From Kiritimatiellia bacterium (lineage in GTDB: Bacteria > Verrucomicrobiota > Kiritimatiellia > RFP12 > UBA1067): a stretch of DNA of 39,328 bases. Where the stretch lies: the NCBI GenBank assembly GCA_017450695.1, contig JAFSTA010000127.1, positions 1 to 39,328 of the forward strand. The letters are read 5' to 3'. Under the pieces are notes generated by a model that was given only the letters and a program-made list of their open reading frames with translations, did not search any database and was not told the origin of the DNA. Made by a program: the position numbers and the translations under genes. Below are positions 7,783 through 16,128 of this stretch, piece by piece. How positions within the stretch are numbered: the first letter of the stretch is position 1; every line of letters starts with the position of its first letter.

Positions 7783-7811
7783 TTGTCGCGACTGTAGCGG
7801 TTTGCTATACT
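7783..7811 (+). promoter_or_regulatory. Promoter of the aldo/keto reductase gene
   Basis: TTGTCG (7783-7788), a 17-bp spacer, TATACT (7806-7811), with the start codon 27 bp further on. Confidence 0.65.
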
Positions 7812-7837
7812 GATTGGCTTTGGAAGGAATGATTGTC

Positions 7838-8869
7838 ATGAATACTGTTTCGTTGGGGAAAACGGGGTTCTCTGTCCTGCAGAACGCTTTCGGCGCACTG
7901 CCGATTCAACGCGTCTCACAGGAAACCGCCGTGCATCTGCTCCGCAAGGCATACGATGGCGGGATGCGTTACTTTGATACCGCGCGCGCCTACAGCGACA
8001 GTGAGATCAAGGTTGGCGCGGCTTTCGCGGGGATGCGTGACCGGATCATCCTCGCCACGAAAACGGGTGCAAAAACACCGGCCGATTTCTGGAAAGATCT
8101 CGAAACCTCGTTGCGAAACCTGCGGACGGAGACCATCGACATCTACCAGTTCCACATGGTTAACCAGTGTTGGCGTCCCGATGACGGTTCCGGCATGTAC
8201 GAGTGTATGTTGGAGGCGAAACGGCAGGGTAAAATCCGTCACATCTGCGTCACGGCGCACAAGATCGGCGTGGCAGAGGAATGTGTGGAGTCCGGATTGT
8301 ACGAGACGTTACAGTTCCCGTTCAGTTACCTCTCATCCGAAAAGGAACTCGCGTTGGTCCGGAAGTGTCGAGAACGCCAGGTCGGATTCATCGCCATGAA
8401 GGGACTGGCGGGGGGGCTCATCACGCGATCCGACGCGGCGATGGCGTTTCTCGCGCAGTACGACAACGTGCTCCCGATCTGGGGTGTCCAGCGGGAGAAG
8501 GAGTTGGACGAATGGCTCTCGTACATGGATCGTACCCCGGTAATGACAGATGAAATCCGCGCATTCATCGAAAAGGAACGAAGCGAACTTTCCGGTTCTT
8601 TCTGTCGCGGGTGCGGATACTGTCTGCCCTGTCCCGCCGGGATCGAGATCAACAACTGCGCACGGATGTCGCTCATGCTGCGCCGCGCCCCTTCACAGAG
8701 CTGGCTTTCGGAACACTGGCAGATAGAGATGGAAAAGATTGAGAATTGCAAGCACTGCCGCGCATGCGCCTCACGCTGTCCGTACGAACTAGACACGCCA
8801 GAACTTCTCCGCGCCAATTACGAAGACTACCGTCGCGTCCTGGCCGGCGAAGCCTACGTCGGCGTGTGA
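7838..8869 (+). CDS. Iron-sulfur aldo/keto reductase
   Basis: 343 residues from the ATG at 7838, chosen because GGAAGGA lies 9 nt upstream; the frame opens at TTG 7814. Residues 1-240 are an aldo/keto reductase TIM barrel with the catalytic set in place: Asp47 and Tyr52 (FDTARAYSDSE), Lys75 (LATKTG) and His106 (YQFHMV). The C-terminal part holds two cysteine clusters, Cys256/259/262/265 and Cys304/307/310/314-Pro, typical of 4Fe-4S ferredoxin domains in the subfamily found mainly in anaerobes. It probably couples a carbonyl/alcohol conversion to electron carriers; the substrate cannot be told from sequence. It has its own promoter and no clear terminator after it. Confidence 0.92.
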   Translation: MNTVSLGKTGFSVLQNAFGALPIQRVSQETAVHLLRKAYDGGMRYFDTARAYSDSEIKVGAAFAGMRDRIILATKTGAKTPADFWKDLETSLRNLRTETIDIYQFHMVNQCWRPDDGSGMYECMLEAKRQGKIRHICVTAHKIGVAEECVESGLYETLQFPFSYLSSEKELALVRKCRERQVGFIAMKGLAGGLITRSDAAMAFLAQYDNVLPIWGVQREKELDEWLSYMDRTPVMTDEIRAFIEKERSELSGSFCRGCGYCLPCPAGIEINNCARMSLMLRRAPSQSWLSEHWQIEMEKIENCKHCRACASRCPYELDTPELLRANYEDYRRVLAGEAYVGV

Positions 8870-8914
8870 AGCGGGGTGTAGGGAGGACGCAAAGAACTGT
8901 GGAAGCTGAGAGAC

Positions 8915-8957
8915 TGAGAAGCGGTGTCATTCGGGGAAGCGGCACTCCTGCCGCTTC
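8915..8957 (-). repeat. Hairpin family B, copy 3 (inverted)
   Basis: Reverse complement of the 5573 and 7701 copies: TGAGAAGCGGTGTCATTCGG, then GGAAGCGGCACTCCTGCCGC. The stem has changed to AAGCGGCA/TGCCGCTT, so pairing is preserved. Confidence 0.75.
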
Positions 8958-9012
8958 ATCCCGTTGCTGCGTGAAACGAGAGTGTCGCTTCTCCGAACAA
9001 CCGGTACCCCTA

Positions 9013-9070
9013 GATTCCTCGTTTTGAGGTCTCAAGCAGATCCGCAGATGGCGCAGAGTACGCTAAGAAA
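9013..9070 (-). repeat. Degenerate partial copy of repeat family F
   Basis: GATTCCTCGTTTTGAGGTCT then CAAGCAGATCCGCAGATGGC and GCAGAGTACGCTAAGAAA resemble 39271-39318 (GATTCCTCGTTTGGGTTCTC, ACGCAGAGCCGCTGAGG, CGGAGTACGCAGAG). Diverged, and covers only part of the family F element. Confidence 0.5.
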
Positions 9071-9098
9071 GTACCACCAACTTTCCCAAAAAATCCTA

Positions 9099-9127
9099 TT
9101 GGCAGACGCCTGAGAATATGGTATAAT
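9099..9127 (+). promoter_or_regulatory. Strong promoter of the small basic protein gene
   Basis: TTGGCA (9099-9104), an exact 17-bp spacer, consensus TATAAT (9122-9127), 36 bp before the start codon. One of the best sigma-70 matches in the window, suggesting high expression. Confidence 0.85.
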
Positions 9128-9163
9128 GAACTTTTCTGTTGATTACGAGAAGGAGATTTGGAA

Positions 9164-9319
9164 ATGAGCCAACACAGCAGTTTGAAAGGTTCGGGGAAAA
9201 TCACCGCGAAACGGAATGTCCTGAAGCGTTTTGAACGTATTGACCTGTTGAAGAAACGCGGTCAGTGGAAGGACGGCGACCGCGGTCTCGGTCTTCGCAA
9301 GACCAAGCCGGAAGCCTAG
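9164..9319 (+). CDS. PVC-type small basic protein
   Basis: 51 residues, starting at the ATG at 9164 with GAAGGAGA 7 nt upstream. Sequence features: MSQHSSLKGSGKI, KRNVLKRFERIDLLKKRGQW, and a basic ending with KTKPEA. This matches my memory of a short, highly basic protein family described from Chlamydiae, Verrucomicrobia and Planctomycetes (TIGR04137 small basic protein). Molecular role unknown; a nucleic-acid or ribosome association is plausible from charge. A near-consensus promoter before it and an 18-bp terminator stem after it make it a stand-alone, probably strongly expressed gene. It is the best phylum-level marker in the window. Confidence 0.85.
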   Translation: MSQHSSLKGSGKITAKRNVLKRFERIDLLKKRGQWKDGDRGLGLRKTKPEA

Positions 9320-9340
9320 TTGTCCCTTTTGCACCCTTTG

Positions 9341-9380
9341 AAAAAACACACGGGAGGCTAGCGCCTCTTGTGTGTTTTTT
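9341..9380 (+). terminator. Strong, probably bidirectional terminator
   Basis: AAAAAACACAC on the left pairs with GTGTGTTTTTT on the right. The stem continues inward for about 18 bp in all, including two G-T pairs, around the loop TAGC. The T-run on the top strand and A-run opposite allow termination either way. It ends the small basic protein gene 22 bp before the next start. Confidence 0.93.
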
Positions 9381-9402
9381 CGTTTAAGACGGGAGATTTC
9401 CG

Positions 9403-10707
9403 ATGAAACGAATGGTTGCCTGCTTGTGCCTGTTGGCGTGTTGTCTCGTTTCCGTCCGTGCCGATCCCCCGCCGGAAATCGGGCGACTGAACGAGGGGTA
9501 TCAGAAGGGGCTGGCGAAGATTGCCGATGAGTACAACGCGGGACTGACGACGGTCGCCGAAGATTATCTGATCGAGCTGAAAAAACTCTCCGCCCGCCTC
9601 AAGACGCAGAAGGACAAGGCGGGGATGGCCGCAGTCCGTCAAGAAGTGAACCGGTATCTCTCCGCGCTCCGTGCCGAACCGGATCCCTTCGAGACCGTAC
9701 CGGAATTGACAGACGAGAATCTGGTCAAGGAGCCACTCGCCCTGCGCGAACTGCAACGTTCCTATGTGGCGGCGCGTACCGCGAAAGAACTGCAACGTAA
9801 CGAGGATGTCGGGACTCTGACGGGAAAACTGCTGGGTGGCCTGGACAAACTGCGCGAGAAGAACGCGGAGAACGAGGAGGTTGCCGCCGCGTTCAAGAAG
9901 GAGGCGAACCGAATCCGCGTCGCGATGCAGCGGAAGGACTTCGCCCCTCGCACGTTGAAGGAGAACAACATCGTCTGCCGCGTCCTGCCTCCGGAACCGG
10001 ATGTGAGCCGACTGAAGGAACGGATGGACACCGCCCTTTCCCGTTCCAGTACCTCGTCAATCTCCGGGCTGAACATGACCGAGCTGCCGCCGCACGTCCA
10101 GACGTTCCTGTTGAAGCCGATGGACTACGATCCGAAATGGCCGCCGGAGATCACCAAGTGGAAATTCGAAGGGACGGGAAACTACTCGCACGACTACTAC
10201 CTGTACAACCAGCACGGTATCCCCGCCGAGTTCGGCATCTTCCCCCACGCGAAGACGATGCGGGCGTACATCCGGGGAACGAAACAGAACGACGCCACCC
10301 CCCTCGGTAGCCGAACGATACGCTGGACGGGCAAGGCGATGTCGTGGTTGCTCAAGGACAGCCGCGACCTGGTTTGCACGATTCTCTTCCGTACCCAGCG
10401 TCCCTCGCTGAGTGAGACGGAGGGGCCGGCCGCCTGTGTGGCGGTGTACAGCGTCAATGAAGGGGACAAGCTGATCGCCTCGTACTCGATTCCCATGACG
10501 CAGAAGACGACGGAGCTGTATGTCGCCAAGCATTACTCTTACAACCGCATGAACATCAAGTGGGTCGGCACGAAACGGAAGCGCGGATTCACGATTCCCG
10601 ACCACATGCCGATGCGCGTGGTGATCGGTGTGGTCGGATTCGCGAAGGGGGAAGAGATCGACGCGACGATCGAAATTCTGCCTGCCCGCCAGAATGAGGA
10701 GATGTGA
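9403..10707 (+). CDS. Exported protein with N-terminal helical/coiled-coil region, unknown function
   Basis: 434 residues; ATG at 9403 with GGGAGA 6 nt upstream. Residues 1-20 form a signal peptide (KRMVACLCLLACCLVSVRA, probable cleavage before DPPPE). Residues 21-215 are charged and helical, with repeated spacing such as LNEGYQKGLAKIADEYNAGL and KTLKEN-like segments, suggesting a coiled coil. Residues 240-430 look like a beta-rich domain (KWKFEGTGNYSHDYYLY, FPHAKTMRAYIRG, PMRVVIGVVGF). I do not recognise a named family, though proteins built like this (helical repeat plus C-terminal beta domain) are common in Verrucomicrobia and Planctomycetes. The LptF/G-type permease starts 2 nt after the stop, so the two are probably cotranscribed and may act together at the envelope. 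Confidence 0.8.
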   Translation: MKRMVACLCLLACCLVSVRADPPPEIGRLNEGYQKGLAKIADEYNAGLTTVAEDYLIELKKLSARLKTQKDKAGMAAVRQEVNRYLSALRAEPDPFETVPELTDENLVKEPLALRELQRSYVAARTAKELQRNEDVGTLTGKLLGGLDKLREKNAENEEVAAAFKKEANRIRVAMQRKDFAPRTLKENNIVCRVLPPEPDVSRLKERMDTALSRSSTSSISGLNMTELPPHVQTFLLKPMDYDPKWPPEITKWKFEGTGNYSHDYYLYNQHGIPAEFGIFPHAKTMRAYIRGTKQNDATPLGSRTIRWTGKAMSWLLKDSRDLVCTILFRTQRPSLSETEGPAACVAVYSVNEGDKLIASYSIPMTQKTTELYVAKHYSYNRMNIKWVGTKRKRGFTIPDHMPMRVVIGVVGFAKGEEIDATIEILPARQNEEM

Positions 10708-10709
10708 CC

Positions 10710-11801
10710 ATGCGAATCCTGTTCCGATATGTCCTGCGCGAATTCCTCGTTCCATTCTGCTACTGCCTGATCGGATTTATCGGGATTTATGTGATGTTCG
10801 AGTTGTTCAACTCGTTCTCGCGTCTGATGGAGGCGAAGCCGGGCACCTGGACGGTGGTGGCGTTCTTTGCGGGTTATCTCAGCCCCTACCTGAAATGGCT
10901 GATTCCGGCGGCGCTGTTGCTGGCTACGCTTTATACGATGTGGAATTTCTGCCGTCACAGTGAAATCACCGCCATGCGGGCCAGCGGGATCGGATTTTCC
11001 GCGATTGTCTCCCCGTTGCTTTTCATGGCGTTTCTGATGGCGTTCGGCGTGGCGGCGCTCGACGAGTTTTATGTGCCGGATGCGGCGGAGTGGGCGAAGG
11101 ACTTCCGTCAGGCGCGATTCCGCCATGTCGATGCGAACGTCTATTCCAACATTCCCTACTACAACCAGCAGCAGCGGCGCATCTGGCGTGTCGATAAGCT
11201 CGACGGGCGTAACCCGCATGTGTTGGAGGGCGTGACAATTTCTGTTGATCGTCCCGACGGTAGCCGCGAAGTTGATATCGCTAGTAAGAAGGCGGAGTTT
11301 CTGGACGGGGAATGGTGGCTGCACTATCCGCAATACCAGTACTTCGACGAGATCGGCAATCCGATACCGAACCCGATGCCGGCGATCACGAACCTGGTCT
11401 TCCGTGCCTTTCCCGATTTCAATGAGTCCCCTCGCGACTTCCTGCTGATGAACAAGCCGTGGGAATACTACTCGACGCGCGACCAGATCCAGTACCTCCG
11501 ACAGAACCCGAACGTCTCCGATTATTCCTCCAAGATCTTCGATGTCCACGCGAAGCTAGCCATGCCGTTTTCCTGTCTCATCATCACGCTGTTCGCAATC
11601 CCGTTTGGCGTCGCCACGGGCAGGCAGAGCGTGTTTAAGGGCGTGATCTGGGCAGTTGGACTCTTCTTCGCGTTCTACGCCGTCCATATCCTGTGCATGA
11701 TTTTGGCGAAGAACGGTCATATTCCGCCAGCCCCTGCTGCCTGGACAGCCAACGCCGTCTTCCTCGTGGTCGGCCTCTGCCTCTTCTGGCGTCAGCGCTA
11801 G
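10710..11801 (+). CDS. LptF/LptG-type permease (YjgP/YjgQ family)
   Basis: 363 residues from the ATG at 10710 (GAGGAG 8 nt upstream; GTG 10704 is an alternative overlapping the previous stop). N-terminal LFRYVLREFLVPFCYCLIGF is the typical first helix of YjgP/YjgQ proteins. Helices 2-3 and the coupling-helix region EITAMRASGIGFSAI (about 90-104) follow. A periplasmic beta-jellyroll-like region spans about 130-285, and three more helices complete the C terminus (MPFSCLIITLFAIPFG onward). These subunits pair with the LptB ATPase to extract lipopolysaccharide from the inner membrane. Whether this is F or G, or a relative serving another lipid, is not decidable here. Confidence 0.9.
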   Translation: MRILFRYVLREFLVPFCYCLIGFIGIYVMFELFNSFSRLMEAKPGTWTVVAFFAGYLSPYLKWLIPAALLLATLYTMWNFCRHSEITAMRASGIGFSAIVSPLLFMAFLMAFGVAALDEFYVPDAAEWAKDFRQARFRHVDANVYSNIPYYNQQQRRIWRVDKLDGRNPHVLEGVTISVDRPDGSREVDIASKKAEFLDGEWWLHYPQYQYFDEIGNPIPNPMPAITNLVFRAFPDFNESPRDFLLMNKPWEYYSTRDQIQYLRQNPNVSDYSSKIFDVHAKLAMPFSCLIITLFAIPFGVATGRQSVFKGVIWAVGLFFAFYAVHILCMILAKNGHIPPAPAAWTANAVFLVVGLCLFWRQR

Positions 11802-11948
11802 CCCGCCGCGTAAAACGCGGGCATTCCTGCCCTCGCGCAGAACAGAACGCGTACCTGCGGCAAGATATAAGAGACTCAGCCGCCCCGCATGTCGCGTGTC
11901 GCATATCCTTTACCCAACCGTAGCCGCAGAGAAGGGGAGGGACGCGCC

Positions 11949-12057
11949 CCGCGAGGAAAAGTTAAATCGCTTCGCTTGAAATGGTTAAATGGTTAAATTG
12001 AAGAGCCGCCGAAAGGCGTCCCCCGCCGATTTAAAGCCTCCGAAGGAGGCGATTTAA
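11949..12057 (+). repeat. MITE-like element E, copy 2
   Basis: Begins CCCCGCGAGGAAAAG. TTAAATCGC at 11962-11970 is perfectly inverted as GCGATTTAA at 12049-12057. The interior hairpin is GCCTCC-GAA-GGAGGC, where copy 1 has GCCGC/GCGGC, so the stem is kept although its bases differ. The rest of 11802-12473 is other repeats: a TCTCACGCAGAGACGCAGAG tract at about 12107-12138 and family F at 12283. No gene. Confidence 0.7.
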
Positions 12058-12282
12058 TCAGTTAAACCTAAAGTCCTCTGTTAGCTTTCCCAAACAACGG
12101 TGTTTATCTCACGCAGAGACGCAGAGACGCGGAGATTCGGCAAATATGTGGCGGTTTGCCGTGCGGTTTTCGCTTCATCCATTTGGTGAAGAATCGATCC
12201 TTTCTTTTCGCTTCCCAAACTTCGCTCGAACCTGCAAAATGCCCCTGTTTTCGGGCCTTTCTCTGCGTTCTCTGCGCCCTCC

Positions 12283-12380
12283 GCGGCTCTGCGTGAGAAC
12301 CCAAACGAGGAATCCAGGTAAAATCTTCGCGTTTCGGTATCGCAGGCATCTACCTAGATCACGGTGAAAAACGCAGATGC
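12283..12380 (+). repeat. Family F repeat, copy 1 (98 bp, perfect)
   Basis: Identical over all 98 bp to the reverse complement of 39196-39293. Begins GCGGCTCTGCGTGAGAACCC and ends GTGAAAAACGCAGATGC. It contains the palindrome-like CATCTACCTAGATCACGG. No open frame. It sits 32 bp upstream of the promoter-like element of the M24 peptidase gene. Confidence 0.95.
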
Positions 12381-12411
12381 GCCCCAGAGGAATTTCGGTC
12401 CAAACTTGGGC

Positions 12412-12440
12412 TTGCTTGTTCCCGATAAAAAGGGCAGAAT
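12412..12440 (+). promoter_or_regulatory. Candidate promoter of the M24 peptidase operon
   Basis: TTGCTT (12412-12417), 17 bp, CAGAAT (12435-12440). An overlapping alternative is TTGTTC (12416-12421), 17 bp, ATAAAT (12439-12444). Confidence 0.45.
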
Positions 12441-12473
12441 AAATTTTTTATTCAATGGAAGGGTGGTGCGGAT

Positions 12474-13676
12474 ATGTTTTCAGGATACGAGCCTGAATTA
12501 CTGGCTGATTTGACAGGGCGCTGGCAACGCATCCAACGCGACTTGGCACAGGCGGATGCCGACGCGATTTTGCTGGCGACGAATATGAATCTCTTCTATG
12601 TCTCCGGTCGCGTGTACAGCGGTTTCGCGTATGTGGCCCGCGACGAGGTTCCGGTCTTTTTCGTGCGCCGTCCCGTCGGACTTTCGGGTACCCGTACCCA
12701 TTCTATCCGCCGGATGGAGGAGATTCCGGAATTGCTCGCCTCGCACGGCATTCCCTCTCCTCGTCGCCTGATGCTGGAGGACGGCGAAATCCCGTACACG
12801 GAATGGCTACGTTTTTCCCAAGCTTTCCCCGGCGTGGAAACCGTGGCGGGCGGTTCCCATCTGATGCGGATGCGACGCGCCGTGAAAACGCCGTGGGAAA
12901 TCCGGCAGGTAGAAGCGGGTGGTTCCCTGCAGGGGGCCGCGTTCGCGGATTTTCCCTCGATCTTCCGCCCCGGCATGACCGACCAGGAGTTCAACATCGC
13001 GATCTTCGCGGAGATGTTGCGGCGAGGCAACCTCGGCGTCATTCGCGCGTCTGGATACACGATGGAGAACTTTGTCGGCTCGGTACTCGCGGGTGAGAAC
13101 GGTGGCGGCGTTTCCCCGTTCGACTTCGCACTGGGCGGTGCGGGCTGGTGCCGCGCCCTGCCGGTCGGGCAATGCGGCGCGGTGATCCGTCGCGGCGACG
13201 CGGTGATGTGCGACATTCCGGGCAACCTCAACGGTTATATGTCGGACTGCACGCGTACCTTCTCGTATGGTCCGCTCGTCCCTCGCGCCTACGAGGCTCA
13301 CCAGTGCTCGATTGAAATCGAATCGGCCATCGCGGCGGCGGGCGTTCCCGGCGCGTCCTGCGAAGCGCTTTACCTGATGAGCCTGGAGATGGCTGAGAAG
13401 GCGGGGTTCGCCGACTGTTTTATGGGGTTGAAGCAGAAGGCGAAATTCGTCGGCCACGGAACGGGACTGTATGTGAACGAGCTGCCGGTACTCTGCAAGC
13501 GTTCTCCGGATGTACTGGAAGAAGGCATGGTGATTGCCGTGGAACCCAAATTCGTCATCGAGGGTGCGGGCGCGGTCGGCGTAGAGGATACGTATGTGGT
13601 GACGCCGAACGGACTCCGTTGCCTGAGTGAATCTCCGCGCGGTATCGTGGATCTCGAAACCGGGAAGCGCACATGA
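12474..13676 (+). CDS. M24 metallopeptidase (Xaa-Pro aminopeptidase-like)
   Basis: 400 residues; ATG at 12474 with GGAAGG upstream. An N-terminal creatinase-like domain (about 10-140, ADAILLATNMNLFYVSGRVYS) precedes a pita-bread catalytic domain. All five metal ligands are visible: Asp247 (CDIPG), Asp258 (SDCTR), His328 (GHGTG), Glu357 (VEPKF) and Glu371 (VEDTY). This supports an active two-metal aminopeptidase, by family most likely removing N-terminal residues before proline (PepP/PepQ type). Exact specificity cannot be read from sequence, since creatinase and related hydrolases share the fold. The last bases overlap the next start as ATGA, so the two genes are translationally coupled. Confidence 0.92.
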   Translation: MFSGYEPELLADLTGRWQRIQRDLAQADADAILLATNMNLFYVSGRVYSGFAYVARDEVPVFFVRRPVGLSGTRTHSIRRMEEIPELLASHGIPSPRRLMLEDGEIPYTEWLRFSQAFPGVETVAGGSHLMRMRRAVKTPWEIRQVEAGGSLQGAAFADFPSIFRPGMTDQEFNIAIFAEMLRRGNLGVIRASGYTMENFVGSVLAGENGGGVSPFDFALGGAGWCRALPVGQCGAVIRRGDAVMCDIPGNLNGYMSDCTRTFSYGPLVPRAYEAHQCSIEIESAIAAAGVPGASCEALYLMSLEMAEKAGFADCFMGLKQKAKFVGHGTGLYVNELPVLCKRSPDVLEEGMVIAVEPKFVIEGAGAVGVEDTYVVTPNGLRCLSESPRGIVDLETGKRT

Positions 13677-15850
13677 TCATCCCCCTCACGATATTTCTCG
13701 GCTCGTTCCTGCTCTTCCTCGTTCAGCCGCTGGTTGGACGAACCATCCTGCCGTTCTTCGGTGGTAGCGCGGCGGTGTGGGGCGTCTGCCTTGCCGTGTA
13801 CCAGACCCTGCTGGTGGGCGGTTATCTCTACGCCCACGCGCTCGCGCGTGGCAACGCGAGACCGCGCCTGAAGATTCATGCGGGGCTTCTCTTTGCGGCC
13901 GCTCTTTGGCTCTTCCTCTTCACGACATTTCGCCAGGACGCGCTGGCGCGTTGCGGCAACTCCGCCTTCCCGTGGTTGGAGGCACTCGGATGTGTTGTCG
14001 CGCTGGTCGGTATCCCCTACGTCTTGCTTTCTGCCGGAAGCACACTCGTGCAGGCGACGGCGAATGCGATTCTGCCGCAACGCGACCGGTCCGTCTATCG
14101 TCTCTACGCCGTCTCGAACGCGGGGTCGTTTCTCGCGCTCCTCCTCTATCCTTTTCTGCTGGAACCCTATCTCTCGCTCACGGTCCAGTGGTGGGCTTTC
14201 GGGATCGCCGTTCTGGTTTACGCGGTGTTGGTCTGCCATCTGGCGTTCCTCCGTCCTGCGACGGACACGGCGGTGCCGTCCCTGCCGAATGAAATCGAAG
14301 CGCAACCTCTTTGCGGGGATTCGGCGACACGTCTTCATCCGCTCTGGTTCTGGTTGCCGGGACTCTTCTCCTTCCAGCTCAATGCGGTTGTGACGCATCT
14401 GTTCATCGACGTGACCCCGTTGCCTCTCGTCTGGGTCTCGATGCTCGCCATCTTTCTGCTGGGATACATGGTCGGTTTCTCCAAGGCGGGTGGCTTTCTG
14501 CCTCGCGTATGGAACCTGCTGGCGCTGTTCGCGGTCCTTGCCGCGTTTTCGGCGCGTCGCGAGTGGGGTACGGGTTCTTTCCTCCCGAACGCAATCGCCG
14601 CCGGATCCGTCCTCTTCTTTGGCGGTTCCGCGATGATCCGCTGGCTTTACGAGACGCGCCCGGCTCCCGCGTTCCTCTCGCGCTTCTACCTCTGCACGGC
14701 AATCGGAGGCGCGGCGGGCGGACTGCTCGCGACCTTCGTCTCTCCGCTGTTATTCACGCAGGTATGGGAGTACCCGCTGGCGCTGATTGCGGTTGCCGCC
14801 TGTTGCGGGCATCGGCTCTTCTTTGCTGGAAAACGTACTCTCACTGTTCCGCGTCCGATCCCCGCCTTGCTCTTCGGAGCTGCCGCCACCGCTTGTTCGG
14901 TCTGGATGTCGCACCCCTCCAACGCGATCGAACTCTACAGCAAGCGCAATTTCTACGGCAGCATCCGCGTCACGAAGACGCTGGAGCAAATCGACCGGGT
15001 GCCGATGTTTGTCTCGTATATGTGGGACGGCCAGACGACGCACGGTATCCAAATCCGCCACGACGCGCACCGCGCCGATCCGCTGGCGTACTATATGCCA
15101 TACAGCGCGGGAACCGCGCTGCTCTCGCATGAAAAGTACCGGAGCGACAAACCGATGAAGGTCGGCATGGTCGGACTCGGCGCGGGTATCATGGCGGTGT
15201 ACGGACGCAAGAACGACCTTTACCGTTTCTACGAACTGAACCCGCAAGTCATCGATGTCGCGAAGAACATCCAATACTTCTCCTTCCTCCACGACGCGGA
15301 GTGCCTGATCGACCTCGTGCCGGGCGACGCGCGCCGGATGCTCACGCGTGAGCAACAGGAAATGTCGCCGCGCTACGACGTACTCTATATCGACGCCTAC
15401 AGCGGTGACGCGATTCCCTACCACCTCGCCACGAAGGAAGCGTTCCAGCTCTACCTCGACCGCCTGGAACCGGACGGCATTCTCGCCGTACACGTCAGCA
15501 ACTGGCACATCAACCTGCTGCCCCTCTGCAAGTCTGTCGCGAAGGAACTGGGTTTGTACCCCTACGGGATCGTGACGGCGGCGGATGCCTCTTCCCAGCT
15601 CGTCTCTTCTTCGATCTGGGTCTTCCTCTCGCGTACCCCCCGAAGTTACATCGCGCCGGAACCCAAGCGCGTCTTCCCCGTCCGCTGGGACCGCGTTCCA
15701 GTCGCCGTCCTTCCGACGGACGAGAAGGGAAGCCTCATGCCCTTCCTCTCCCTGCGAGGGAATAGCAGGCAGTTGAGGGGTGGCGGGCTAACCGATAGTT
15801 CTAAGCCGTTCCACGTCAGGTCGGAACATGCATCGCGAACGTTTCCGTAG
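13673..15850 (+). CDS. Membrane protein fused to a spermidine-synthase-like domain
   Basis: 725 residues starting in a 4-nt ATGA overlap with the peptidase gene. The first 420 or so residues hold about 10-12 hydrophobic segments, beginning IPLTIFLGSFLLFLVQPLVG. The C-terminal region is a Rossmann aminopropyltransferase/methyltransferase fold: GLGAG (501-505), the acidic YELNP strand, and YIDAYSGDAIPYHL with Asp574. Such fused proteins are common in Proteobacteria and PVC bacteria and usually lack experimental assignment; spermidine synthesis is only the domain name. After PTDEKGSLMPF the last 35 or so residues look unconserved. The pairing with a peptidase is unexplained. Confidence 0.85.
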   Translation: MIIPLTIFLGSFLLFLVQPLVGRTILPFFGGSAAVWGVCLAVYQTLLVGGYLYAHALARGNARPRLKIHAGLLFAAALWLFLFTTFRQDALARCGNSAFPWLEALGCVVALVGIPYVLLSAGSTLVQATANAILPQRDRSVYRLYAVSNAGSFLALLLYPFLLEPYLSLTVQWWAFGIAVLVYAVLVCHLAFLRPATDTAVPSLPNEIEAQPLCGDSATRLHPLWFWLPGLFSFQLNAVVTHLFIDVTPLPLVWVSMLAIFLLGYMVGFSKAGGFLPRVWNLLALFAVLAAFSARREWGTGSFLPNAIAAGSVLFFGGSAMIRWLYETRPAPAFLSRFYLCTAIGGAAGGLLATFVSPLLFTQVWEYPLALIAVAACCGHRLFFAGKRTLTVPRPIPALLFGAAATACSVWMSHPSNAIELYSKRNFYGSIRVTKTLEQIDRVPMFVSYMWDGQTTHGIQIRHDAHRADPLAYYMPYSAGTALLSHEKYRSDKPMKVGMVGLGAGIMAVYGRKNDLYRFYELNPQVIDVAKNIQYFSFLHDAECLIDLVPGDARRMLTREQQEMSPRYDVLYIDAYSGDAIPYHLATKEAFQLYLDRLEPDGILAVHVSNWHINLLPLCKSVAKELGLYPYGIVTAADASSQLVSSSIWVFLSRTPRSYIAPEPKRVFPVRWDRVPVAVLPTDEKGSLMPFLSLRGNSRQLRGGGLTDSSKPFHVRSEHASRTFP

Positions 15851-15897
15851 TTCCAGCACGAATTTTGGATCCGCTCGAAAAAAGTGAAAAATTCAGC

Positions 15898-16128
15898 TTG
15901 ACAAAACACCTGTCGTATGCTTGGATGGAATCCTCTTTTGGACATCAGTCCTGTTTCTGATATAGGTACTATCTTCCGTCTTTTCTGATATTATCTGTTC
16001 TCGTTTGTTATTCTTTTCCGTGTCATGTTATTCTGTGATTTCAGGTACACCGTATAGACGAGGCTACGGTGAATCTTACTGATTTTTATTTGCGGTGCCT
16101 CAAAGAAAAAACTCTTAGGAGAACAATT
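15898..16128 (+). promoter_or_regulatory. Promoter and long A/T-rich leader of the S1-NYN gene
   Basis: TTGACA at 15898-15903, a 17-bp spacer and a poor -10 (TTGGAT, 15921-15926), followed by about 200 nt that is much more A/T-rich than its surroundings. Within it CACCGTA (16048-16054) pairs perfectly with TACGGTG (16065-16071). AGGAG at 16117-16121 is the ribosome binding site for the ATG at 16129. A structured 5' leader is possible; the product binds RNA, so autoregulation can be imagined but is not shown. Confidence 0.4.

Noticed and set aside
10539-11549. 336-residue minus-strand frame
   Set aside because: Antisense to the LptF/G-type permease and the exported protein gene; no independent support.
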